Shown here piece by piece: positions 48,456-59,100 of a stretch of DNA of 64,000 nucleotides (position 1 is its first letter; each line of letters opens with the position of its first letter). Position numbers and translations under genes: made by a program. The stretch comes from Cenococcum geophilum 1.58 (lineage: Eukaryota; Ascomycota; Dothideomycetes; Gloniales; Gloniaceae): NCBI GenBank assembly GCA_001692895.1, contig KV748185.1:2170001-2234000 (forward strand). The letters are read 5' to 3'. Under the pieces are notes generated by a model, which saw only the letters and a list, made by a program, of their open reading frames with translations, ran no database searches and was not told where the DNA came from.

Positions 48456-51190
48456 TACTACTAGGACTTTTCTAGTTTACAATTACAGCAATTTTCTTAG
48501 GGTCCATTTTAATTCCGTTACGGGATATAATTAGGCCTAAGTATATAACTTTGGACGTATAGAACTTGCATTTCTTAATATCGCATTATAAGCCCGCGTC
48601 TCGCAGGCGTTTAAGGACTATTTAAACGTGCTTTTAATGCTTAGAAAGTAAAGACAAATAGATTAAGATATTATTAATATACGCGGTAATAAATACATTA
48701 AGGAATTCGCGAAGCGTATTGTTAATATATTGCTAAAATGTACTAGGACCATTCTTTACGCTAAACGGCATTACTAGGTATTTAAAAAGTCCCTATTGTA
48801 TACAGAAAGCTATATACTTCTTATCTCCTTTGCGAATACGGATTTAATTAAAGGTAGCAACTATGTTAAGCTTTGTAAAGTATTATACTTTTACTAAGCG
48901 GTTAAGCGTTTCTTATAGCAGAGGAATCGGATATTAGTTTTAAATTATAATTGCATTTAGGGCTTAATAATTAACATAGAATCTTAAGCCTTTTTTAGGT
49001 TTCTTAACGAATAGTATAGGTAAGATAAATAGTAATTAACTAGGGCGGATAAATCCTTTCTCTAGGTACTCTTTAAGGTATTATTGCATTATAAGTAACT
49101 CTTTTCGCAATATACCGTATAACGGGCCGAACTTTAGTATTATACTAGGTTTAAGTTCTATCTTAAAATCATGCTTATCTTAATATAGGGGTAGTTAGTC
49201 TACAAATTATTTCTTAAGCGTATTAATTAGATTATAATATTCTTTAGGTATAAGAGGTCGGGGGTTAATGTATTGCTTTAGTTCTAACGCCTTTTTAATA
49301 TCTTCTAGTGTTATAGCAAAGATCTTATGGTCTTGTTTTCTTGCTAATAAATAAAAGGGTACGGCTTATATTATACGAATTTTAAGAGGTTTTAATATAT
49401 TATCTTCGCATTCTTTACCGCGATTAGTAGTTATAACTTTATTATATTGGTTTAAAGTTTATAGCAAGGGTAATTTGTATTATATTAAATTTAAATAGTT
49501 ATATATATATTTATAGGGCAAGTAGTATTTTAAGTAATAACTTTAGCTATAGGTTGTATGGAATTTTAATATTTCTTTAACCCAGCTAATTAAAGGGTCG
49601 TGTTATTTTAGCTATCTATATCTAAGTATTACCTTATAATGCTTTAAGGGTGTTATAAATAGGGAAACGTATTTAAGGTATTCGCCTATCCGTATCTTTA
49701 TAAGAGCGTAGTGCGTTAGTTCACCATATATTAAAGGCTTGCTATTAAAGCCTTATAGGCCTTAGGGCTTATTAAGTTTCTTTAAATTTAAGTGTTAAGT
49801 TTTTGCGTAGTTTATATTAATAAAGCCTATATTAGTAGCTCCGCTATCTATAAGAATTTATACTTCCTTTTATTTTCTAAGTATTTAAATTTCGCTAAGT
49901 ATATTAAGGGAGTTATATTATATATTAGCACTAAAAGAGCCTAAACACTTATACTCTTCTACTTCTTATCCTAAGGCGTGACTTAGCCCTAGGATAATTT
50001 GTTTTCCGAATTAACTAAAGGTGAGATGCTTTATAGCGACTAAGTATAATTTATAAAATAAGTACAACTTAAGGACCGAGAGGAGCTACAGCGGACTTTT
50101 TTAAAAGGGTAAGTTCGGCAATCCCTTTAAATATATCCCTTTTTTCTATATCTAAAACATTCTCTATTTACGGCTTATGTTCTTTATTTATTAGTTCCTA
50201 AGGGTATATAGGATTAGGTGGCATTAAGGTCTATAGGGTTATATATAGGGCTTTTAGGTTTTAGAGATGGATCGCGCTTTGGGGTATATACTGGTTTTAT
50301 AGAGTTTTAAATATAAGGTATAGTTGGCTTTAGGGAACGAGTCTATTTATTATATTAAAGGTCCTTATTAATTCGTTAATATATTATAGTAAATTCGGGT
50401 AAGTCCTTTAGCAGTTCTCTACCTACTAACTATGCTCTAATTTTATCCAAAATAGCTTAGCAGAGAGCGGTAACTCTAGCGGCTTTATTCTAATCCAGTT
50501 CACTAATAAGGCCTAAAAATTCCGAAAAGAAGCTAGTAAAGTCTCGGTTCTATTATTATAGGTTTTTAAGTTTAGTAACAGCTATATATTTATAGCTAGT
50601 GTTATTATACGTTTATTCTAGTAGAGAGATAAGATTTTAAAATTAATAAAGGTGCTGTTATAGAAGAATGGGTCTATAGTTTATGTAGCGTCTTTATTTA
50701 AATAAGACATTCCATAGCTAATCTTACTAGCTTTAGTAGGGTATTAGTTATAGTTTGTTAAAAGTTTAAGACGGAGTTTAGTTATAAAGGGATATAGGTT
50801 ATTTTAATTTCTATTAAATATTAGAGGGTTAGGGAGCTTTTTAAATTTTGTAGTAGGTACTAGGTTTATTATAGGTATAGGTTAAGCTGCCATTACTAGT
50901 TTAGGGTTTATATTTAATGGGTTGGGTTCGTATATAGTTATTTTAATTTCGTTTATAGGTGTTGCTATTAGGGTCTCTAATATAAATACTTTAGCATTAT
51001 AAAGTTCTTTACGTATTGCTTTAATTAATTACTAATACTAAGCTTCTAGTATAGTTCGTTACTAGGCTAAGGCATCTATAAAGGACTATTGTATTATAGT
51101 TATTTATTCCCTAACTAGGGCTATAATAGTTGACGTGGTGGATTTAAGTTCGTTTGCTATTTTAAGGGTATTAGTATTAACATAACGTAA

Positions 51191-51493
51191 TATAAGGGCG
51201 CGGAGAGACTTTAGGGAAGATTTAAAGGAATAATATAAATTCTATCTAAATCTAAGGGTATATAGCTCTCGCTAAGAATAAGACGTTGCGTAAAGAAGAG
51301 AAAGGAATAACAAGAGAATTATATAATTAAATAGTTAGGGGCTTGGTGGTTAATGCGTGCGTATATACGCACGCGGTCTTTAACGGACTTTAGTAATTCA
51401 ATTACTCTAGCAGATTTTGGTTAAAGCGTTGGAATTTATCTATTGAGTATTTCACTAAGACATTTCTACTATAACTGGGTTAGTCCCGTTACA
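51191..51493 (-). repeat. 5' LTR of Gypsy III
   Basis: It is the same length as 29084-29386, with transition differences only by eye, and is followed by ggcct and resumed pogo I sequence. Confidence 0.9.
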
Positions 51494-51831
51494 GGCCTAC
51501 ACTATATTAAACACTATAATATATATACGTAATATCTTGTGGAGGATAATAAGGACGACATTTAAAGCTATTGCATGCTTATAATAGATAATTACTTAAG
51601 CCACGTTACCTGGTAGTTTATTAAGTATGCGCTGTTATATAAGATTATTCTAGTTACTCTCCTACCTTATTTAACGCACAAGCTTTAGCCACTAGATGTG
51701 AGCTGTTTTGGACCTCTTTAGTACTACTATAGCGTAAAGGCAGATAACTTCTATCGTTTTGGCCATGTAGGAATTAATAAAGAGTATTTTATAAAGCTTT
51801 ACCCTATAGTATATGCTAAGGCGTTTATATA

Positions 51832-52019
51832 TATCACGGCACTGACCTAACACGTTGTTATAACTCGGCGTTGCTGTGACACGAGCACAGACCTAACCCC
51901 TAAGCGACACGTATATATACCGCCTCACCTCTATACATAGATCCTTATACAACATCGTTTGTCAATAATATACAGTTACCTCGTACATCGTACCTTGATA
52001 GTCCGTACGTACTATAACA
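51832..52019. repeat. Solo LTR inserted in the pogo I transposase
   Basis: This 188-bp unit starts tatcacggcac and ends actataaca, with the duplication atata on both sides (51827-51831, 52020-52024). Pogo I coding similarity continues on either side of it. It shows few RIP changes. Confidence 0.75.
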
Positions 52020-52846
52020 ATATATAAGACGATTTATAGCGCCTGGAAAGCTATAGGCCTTCTACTATATAATCCTACCGCTGTTTTAAAGGCTCTACTA
52101 TGCATAGAGGCCTCTGTAAGCCCTAGAACGAGCTAGTTAATTGTAATTATAGACCGTTAAACGCTAAAGACCCCTAGGACGGTAGAGGACCTTAAGTCTT
52201 TACGAAATCAGATTACCAAATCAACTACTAAGCGACTAGACGGTATGCTTGAAACCCCTATTTAGTAACGCGTTAAAAAGCTGTTTAAAGCTGCTATTGG
52301 CTTTACTACTAATATATAAATACAGAGAGAAGAAAACAAGCGATTTTAGAAGTATAAGATAGATAAGAAAAGTAGTAGGAGACTCCTAAGTAAGGACAGA
52401 GTTCTTACCTAGGAGGACGTTGATTGATTAAAGTCGGAGGATCTATAAAAACAGGAGCTTGCTGCCCAAAAGTTAGCTTAAAAGGAGTATAAGGAAGGGA
52501 CCTCTCTACCAGAGCTTGACGTTGCTTTGTATACTAGAGCTATATTAAACCCTAGTAAATGTAGTTAAGACTAGGCAACATTTACATACGTCTTTCGGTG
52601 TGATCCTCAGCCTGCAAAGGAATTTGGTAGTAAGTTAATTTGGAGGGGAGGCTTAGAAGAGTGTGGTGGTAAGCTATCTAATTGATCAACGTTGGGGGCA
52701 AAATTACGCCTATAATGTACTCGGAAACTTCCAAGCCGTTTTCTTTTATAATAAGAAGCGTAATCGCTTTAATTTAGGCTATTTAGATTTAATACAAAGG
52801 CGTTGTTGATTTTATTATTAATACAAATGCATCTGGGGGTAAGTGA

Positions 52847-52885
52847 CTCGCTTGGGGGGGTGTCTCGCTTCCTGGGGTCCCACGT
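52847..52885. repeat. Right TIR of pogo I
   Basis: It ends GGGGTCCCACGT, the inverted partner of 26230-26267 with one extra C in the C-run, and is followed by TA and the resumed Va sequence. Confidence 0.9.
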
Positions 52886-53941
52886 TAAGCTGACATCTTT
52901 ACAGTAGGTCGTCGCGATTAACGCGCCGCGATTAAGAAAGTAAGCAAGAAAAGGAGCTTTAGGAAATACTGTAATTAAACAGACAAATAGAAATCTTTTT
53001 ATACGGCCGTTACCTACGTCCCCTCCCCAACCTTAAAACTTGACTGTCCCCTAGTCAAATATCCAACACCTGCTGCGGAGCCTGCTGCGGAGCCTGCGGT
53101 TAATGGCTAACCTGGTCAAGCGTCCGTCTCCAAGACCGTCTCCAAGGACCATACGATTCATTCTTCTTCCTAGCTTCAGGTGTCTCATCCGTAGGCCGTA
53201 ACCTAATCTGGATGTACTCTCCTAGTCGTACATTCATCTCCTATAGTGGAGCCTGCTGCGGAGCAATAGCTGTCTTGGTTGTACGGCTGTCTCTAAGAAT
53301 CGGGCGAGTCTGCGGACGTTGCTAGCTGGGTGTTACTACTAAGTCCGTGGGTCGTACTTAATAGTCGTCCTCCCAGTTCGTACGCATTTTGTCACTGTTC
53401 TTCAGCACTACTCCGTCATGGAAAGTAGTGAAATCCGTTCATACTACAGGGGCCCGTTACTACGTCTGTTCTTCCTTTGGCCTATCTAGGTCTGTTACTT
53501 GGTACGTACGGAGCCAGTTCTTAATACTTTTTAATCGTCCTTCATTGCTGAGCCACGGAAGTACAGGTCCAGGTCAATCGCATATCCACGCTACTAGTCT
53601 TCCTTGATTAGACAGGTGCACAAGTCCTTACTGGACAAGATCCCTTAAGCCTTGGCATTCGAACTCAGTAAAACGATAACTTCCTCCGCATCCAGAACAG
53701 GTCCGTCGGCCTTGTCCTCGCGTACCTTGCTGACCCTATGCGTCCCACTACGGCCGTCCAAAGGCAGTAGAATCTTGCGGAGGTCGACAGTCTTATAGGA
53801 CAAAGGGAGCTCAGGTGGTGTTCCGCCAGTCTTCGTATCCTTATGCTGGGCTTTAAACTGTAGCCTAATACGTGGCAGGTGACCTTCGGTAGTCATTCCT
53901 TTGCTGCCGTAACTCTTATATAAGCTAGACATTCTAGACAT

Positions 53942-53967
53942 CTTCTAAAAGTGTATCCAGTGTGGCC
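53942..53967. other. Short unassigned spacer between Va and hAT II
   Basis: These 26 bp include the hAT target duplication gtgtggcc (53960-53967). With hAT II removed they join 63401 onward, where ...gtggccaaca could be an LTR edge. Not resolved. Confidence 0.3.
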
Positions 53968-55644
53968 CAGTGATCTATTTGGACTGGAGCCGATTTGGCG
54001 CGTTTGGCTGGAGCCGATTTGCATTAGCTGTGGATCCAGTGATTTGATTGGTGGCGTGGAGTGGATCTTAAGGCTTTGGAGCTCTTAAAGCGCCAGTCGT
54101 ATATCTAATTAGAAGAAGGTGGCTATAGAGGAAGGATCAATAAGGTGTTAAAGCGTGGTGTTAAGCCAATCGGTAGAGCCATATAATAACTTAGTTTTCT
54201 AAAATGCGAACGTCCCCCATATAATCTATAAAGCCTACTTATTTCCTTTCCTTCCTACTCTCCTTCCTATATACTTAATTACTTAGTGGCTTAATTTTAA
54301 CTCCCTTACTGCTATGGAACGATTCTTTCCTATACGCGCAGCCGCGCCTACTAACAACGTTATTCTTATACCAAAATTAATCAATCCAAAGGCCAACGAC
54401 TCCAAGGAAGTTAACGAGTTTCGGCTCTATGGCAGATAGTATATTTGGTGTTAATCTCTTATAAAGCAGCCGAAGTATACTAAGCAACGAACGTTACCAA
54501 TCTAGCGGTAGGGTAAGGATATCTTCCTGAAAGATTTAAATGGCAAAACCACGTACTTTTACTGCTGGCTTTATGAAAAGTAGAAGCGCTACTAGGAGCT
54601 TATAATTATATTAAAAGGAAGGTGTACGGCTTTAGATTACCTTACGGAAGATTATAATATACATAGGACTAGCGGCAAGCTCTAGAATAGTAGTGTACCC
54701 AAATCGGATTAGCCAACGATTGAGGAGTACCCTACTAGGTGGGCTCTTGAGATGAGTCGTAATTTTAATAGTTTTAAACGGCTCCTAATTTGATGGATTA
54801 TATATTGCCATATTACCTTTTTCTAATTTGAGAATGTGTATTTTTAATAGCTCCTATTCTTCTTATACCTAGGCCTTAAGAAGCTCCTTCTAAAGGCCGC
54901 AAATATAATTTGGGGTTGGGTTATTGCGGCGTATAAAAAGTAGAAAGAGCAATTAAAGAAGGACCTTAAGGAAGCCCGCAGCACGATATTAATATTCTTT
55001 AATCTTTAGATGTCTCCGAATACGTATGCAGTTCTTAGGGTAGTTGCTTATTTTATTAATAGGAGAGGAAGGTATTGTAATACTGTTCTTAAACTATGAG
55101 AGATTTTAGGTAAACATAGCGGCGAGAATTAAGCGGGTATACTTATTGCTCTTTTTAAGGAGTACGAGATCTGCGGTAATATAGGATATTTTATGGCTAA
55201 TAATGCGGAGTTGAACGATACTTATATTGATGTAGTTCTTTAAGCTCTCTATAGTAATATGTTAGTAAAATAGCGGAAGGCATGTTGGCTACGTTGCTTT
55301 AGCTATATTACAAACCTTTACGCCTAGGCGTTTATTATAGGAAAGGACTCTAAGAAGATTTATAAGCAGCTCTCTACGGCCTATCGCGATTAGGATATAG
55401 CGACTGTTAAAAAACTATAGCGAAAGTGCGGAGCGGTTGGATTGCTTTATAATATTATCTAATATATTCGCCTAACCCCCTAGCGTTGTAGTTTCTTTGT
55501 AAAGATCTAAATGGGAGGTTCGTTAACTGAGTTTAATGGCTTAAAGGTAGGTGCTGAGATTCTATATAGGCATTTAGTGTTAAGGTTTAAGCTAACTGCA
55601 CCCCTCTGACGTCATAAGTAGGGGGTTTAATTGGCTCGGTTATA

Positions 55645-55671
55645 GATTTTCTAAAACGCCGGTAGAAAATC
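55645..55671. repeat. Dyad module A beside the Gypsy VI insertion, within hAT II
   Basis: GATTTTCTAAAAC...GGTAGAAAATC lies 10 bp left of the ctcta duplication, so it is outside Gypsy VI. It is the only A copy not inside a retroelement. The surrounding 80 bp do not read as transposase, so an older small insertion may lie here. Confidence 0.55.
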
Positions 55672-55685
55672 GTTAAGAGTCTCTA

Positions 55686-55896
55686 TATCACGGCTTAAAC
55701 AAATGCCTCTAAACCAAAGCTTGAACGAATGCTGTATTACGAAGATACTAAGCTAAAGAGAAGGAAAAGGGGTCGCTAGGACCAATGTAAACAAATATAT
55801 AGGGTGGGCCGCTAAGGCGCTAGCTTTGGGCGGGCTAATTATAGGTCGGCAGAATATGGCAGAATTTAGCAGGTAACATACGATAGCGCCGTTACA
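55686..55896 (-). repeat. 3' LTR of Gypsy VI
   Basis: 211 bp, starting tatcacggc and ending cgccgttaca. It contains the GGGCCGC/GCTAAGGCGCTAG block also seen in the Gypsy IV LTR and beside Copia II. Confidence 0.92.
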
Positions 55897-56117
55897 TTAC
55901 CCCCCTCTCTAAAAGAAAGCCTACCCTTAGGCTTAGTTAGAAAAAATAGGGTAGCACTAGGCTTATAAACGTAGGATTATAAAAATATAAGATAAGAAGA
56001 CAAAGGGGACACGAGTCCGTCCTAACTAAGTATAAAGGGCGATTGTGGGCTAAGTGGAAGCACTAGGCTAGAAAGAGTAGCCGCTAAAAGTCTTAGCACG
56101 GATCTAACCAATTAGAC

Positions 56118-56140
56118 AACTTTAACTGGCGGTTAAAGTT
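56118..56140. repeat. Dyad module B in Gypsy VI
   Basis: AACTTTAACT-n3-GGTTAAAGTT preceded by CTAACCAATTAGAC, about 220 bp inside the 3' LTR, the same relative position as in Gypsy III and IV. Confidence 0.75.
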
Positions 56141-59100
56141 CCTAGATATCTAAAATTTTATAGTACTGGCAGAAAACGGCAGAATATAGTAGAATTTGGT
56201 AGACAGCTATATTAGGGCTTTAGGGCGTTTTTGTCCCTATGTTCTTTCGGTAACTTATCGTCTTTATTATACTAGCATTCTATCTATTCGTCTAGGTACT
56301 TTAGGGGTCCAGGCGCATTAGGGTATTAGTTATAAAATTCTTTAAGCTTTTAGGGGTAGCCTATAAAGTTCTATGTAGGGTATTAGGTTAGGTTAGGATT
56401 ATAGCCCTTTTATTAGACACGGTATTTTAGTACTCCCCATACTATCTTATAGGCCAGTATTTCGTTAACCTCCTATTCATTATTACCGTTTACTTAAACT
56501 AGTAGGGGAGGCTTATTCTTTTATCTAGGCAATAGGTTGTTTGTAGCTTTTCGTAACTTATCTAGCAAGAAGATAGGGTGAACCCTAATTAAGTCTAGGA
56601 GCTTTATCTTATACAAGTTGCCTATCTTCTTAAGAACCTTATACGGTCCTACTATCTAGTAGTCCAGCTTATGGCTAGGTCGTTTAGTTCTTTAATTCCT
56701 TATTATAACCTAGACTATATCGCTAGGGGCAAAATCGGGCTCTTAACGGTGTTTGTTCGCCTACTGTTCTATTAACCTCTAAGCTTTTTCTAGGTTCTCG
56801 CGGGCTACCGTCCAGGCCTCCTCCAATTATTTGGCGTACTATTAGGCCTTAGTATAGGATAGCTTCTTTTGTATAGTCTGGGGTTCTTTTGGCCTTTTTT
56901 AGTTAAAGCTTATACGGGGTAAGTATCCCATTTCTAGCTAAATTGGGGCAAACCCTATGGAGTTATAGGGTAGGGTTGCTTGCGCGTAGTCTATTAAGGG
57001 TAGTAGTTTAGACTAGTTATCCTAGAAATAGTTAATAAAGGGCCTAAGCCTCTAGTCTAGGTACTAATTTACGATCTTTATCTAACCGTCTATCTAGGGG
57101 TAATAAGCCGTAGAAAGCTTTAGCTTAATGCCTAGGATTTAGGTAAACTTATTTTAAAAGGCCGATATAAACTGTGGCCTATAATCGGATATAATAGTAT
57201 CTAGTGGTCCGTAGATTTGGTAGACGTAGTGGATATATAGCCGGGCTGCCTCTTTGGCATTAATGTTTTTATAACATAGAATTAAAAATAGGCGTTTACT
57301 AAAGTAGTTAACTATAACTATAACTATATTGTATCCGTTACGGTCCCTAGGTAGTTTATAAAAGTCTATAAAGATATACTACTAAGGGCGCTCTAGTATT
57401 AGGAGTGGCTTAAGTAGTCCTAGGGTCTTATCCCGTGGGATTATAGCTCTCTAGTAGTCTTCGTAGTTCTATATATATTAATTAATATCCGCAACTATTC
57501 TTAGCTAGTAGTAGCAGCAGTTAATAATTTTACGGGTCTTGTTCTTGCTAGGGTATACCATAAAGACTTAGTAATAAGCTTTACGGATTAGTTTGGTCTG
57601 TAGATTGTTAACGTTAGGGACTATAAGCCGCTCTTGGTATAGGAGTAATCCTTCCTCCGTTTTAAAATTGGGGTCTCCTTTCGCGGCTTATTCGCGGAGG
57701 GCCCTTAAGGCGTTAGCCGTGCGGTTTATAGTTAGGAGGCGGTTAATTAGCCCTATTAGCTTATCTAAAGACTCCTCTATTAGTGCTAGCTCGTTTTACT
57801 AGGAGTCTAGCTCCTTAAGGATCTGTAGGTTAAGCTGTTCTAGATAGAGGAGGGCGCGCGTCCAATATTAGGTCTTTAGCTCATCCTAGGGTCCTATGTC
57901 TTATTTTCTTTGGGTTAGGGTATTAGCCTTAGAGTTTTACTTACTAGAACAATATATAATCATAAAGAAGAATTAGGAGAGTATTTTGGCCTACTAGGCT
58001 TATTACCCTATAAGCTACTTTATAGTTATAAAGTACTCTAAGGCTTTATAATCTATATATATCTTAATCCAGGAGTTTATACCTTTAAGCTCTACGCACT
58101 ATTAGAAGAGTAATTAAATAATAGCTAGCATTTCTTTATTATATACTTTATAGTTATACTTAGCCGGGTTTATTATCTTTAAAAAGAAAGCTATAGGGTA
58201 CTATTCGCCGTCTAGATGTAACTGTAATAGGATTCCCGCTATAACCCTATTAGAGGCGTCTGTTTCTAGTATTAATTTAAGGTCTAGGTTATAGTAATAA
58301 AGAATTAGGGAAGAAATAAGCCGATTCTTTACCTCTTTAAAGGCCTCTATATAGCTATTATTAAAGACAAAAGGCGTATCCTTCCTAGTTAGTCGTATAA
58401 GAGGTTTTACTATAATTCCGTAGTTACGGATAAACTGGTGGTAGAAATTATAAAAACTAAGAAAGAACTAGATTCCTTTTACTATATAAGGGGGCTTCCA
58501 GTTATAAATTACCTCTACCTTCTTAGGGTTAACTTTAATTCCTTCCGTAGTTATGATAAACCTAAGATATTTTATACGTTTTACCCCAAACTCGCATTTC
58601 TTAATATTAACTTATAAGCCCGCGTTCCGTAGTCTTTAGAGGACCTTCTTAATATAAACTTAATGCTTAAGTTTATCGTCTAAGTATATAAGAATGTCGT
58701 CTAGGTATGCCGTATAGAATTCATTAAGGTAATTAAAAAGAACGTTATTTATATACCTTTGGTATATAGCTGGTCCATTTATTAGTCTAAAAGGAAGAAC
58801 TTTGTATTTATAGGAACTATAGTAGTATAGAACATTATTAAATCTTCGGATGTAGGGTTTATCCTAATTTGGTAAAAAGCTTAGCGGATATTAAGTTTAG
58901 TAAAGATCTTTACCTAGCTTAGATATATAAGGGTCTCGTTAATTAAAGGAATAGGATACCGGTCCTTTTAAGTAATAGCGTTTAGCTTTTAATAGTTAAT
59001 ATAAAAACGAAGGCCTCTATTAGGCTTTTTTATAAATAGAATAGGGGAAGTAAAAGGGGCTTAACTTAGCTTAATAAACCCTTTATCCAGGTTGTTAATT

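Larger units (their letters stand above)
29084..51493 (-). mobile_element. Gypsy LTR retrotransposon fossil (Gypsy III), split by guests
   Basis: The 303-bp LTRs (29084-29386, 51191-51493) are flanked by the duplication ggcct (29079-29083, 51494-51498). A C-run after the left LTR is the complement of a polypurine tract, so it runs on the minus strand. Own sequence: 29387-31449, 45035-45585 and 48458-51190. The gag region is right of about 50000, protease near 49900-49600, RT about 49300-48460 and 45585-45400, RNase H around 45350-45040, and integrase about 31300-30000. Guests are Gypsy IV and a Tc1-like element. It is broken throughout with dozens of RIP-type breaks. It is younger than pogo I and older than its guests. 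Confidence 0.88.
26345..52640 (+). pseudogene. Pogo I transposase, interrupted and RIP-broken
   Basis: The start at 26345 gives MFLPKFSSREAEASIQKAIQ, a pogo/Fot1 N-terminus leading into a Psq-type helix-turn-helix and CENP-B-like DNA-binding region (open to 26575). After pogo II the frame resumes with a second DNA-binding part and the first catalytic block, readable as FNEKGVMLG, where the family has Asp instead of Asn. After Gypsy III it reads IIDNYLSH (second Asp kept) and QPLDVSCFGPL-like (third Asp kept) near 51670. After the solo LTR comes the coiled, Lys-rich tail. Many Gln codons are stops. The product would cut and paste DNA at TA sites; this copy cannot make it. Confidence 0.8.
26230..52885 (+). 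mobile_element. Fot1/pogo transposon (pogo I), ends now 26.7 kb apart
   Basis: The TIRs are about 38 bp (26230-26267 and 52847-52885) and begin ACGTGGGACC. They are flanked by TA (26228-26229, 52886-52887). The V copy shows the empty site (gagctaaactgac near 40270). Its own sequence is in four pieces: 26230-26653, 28612-29083, 51494-51831 and 52020-52885, summing to about 2.1 kb, a usual pogo length. The guests are pogo II, Gypsy III and a solo LTR. The proximal TIR regions are little changed, while the coding part is RIP-altered. Confidence 0.92.
22241..53941 (-). mobile_element. LTR retrotransposon fossil Va (gag-only-looking family), truncated at its 5' end
   Basis: One LTR (22241-22480) is followed on the plus strand by CCTCCCCCACT, the complement of a polypurine tract, so the element runs on the minus strand. 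The internal part is 22481-24914, 25792-26227 and 52888-53941. It matches V (36939-43383) along most of its length. Its last part contains a gag-adjacent open stretch (53645-53941). Beyond 53941 it no longer matches V, and the second LTR is missing. Long parts have near-normal GC, less RIP-altered than the Gypsy fossils. It is broken. It is the oldest layer of the right-hand nest, carrying a hAT derivative and pogo I. Confidence 0.8.

Noticed and set aside
26230-52885. Giant cargo-carrying transposon (Starship-like)
   Set aside because: The 26.7-kb distance between TIRs comes from nested insertions, each with its own duplications. No tyrosine-recombinase captain or host cargo gene is present.
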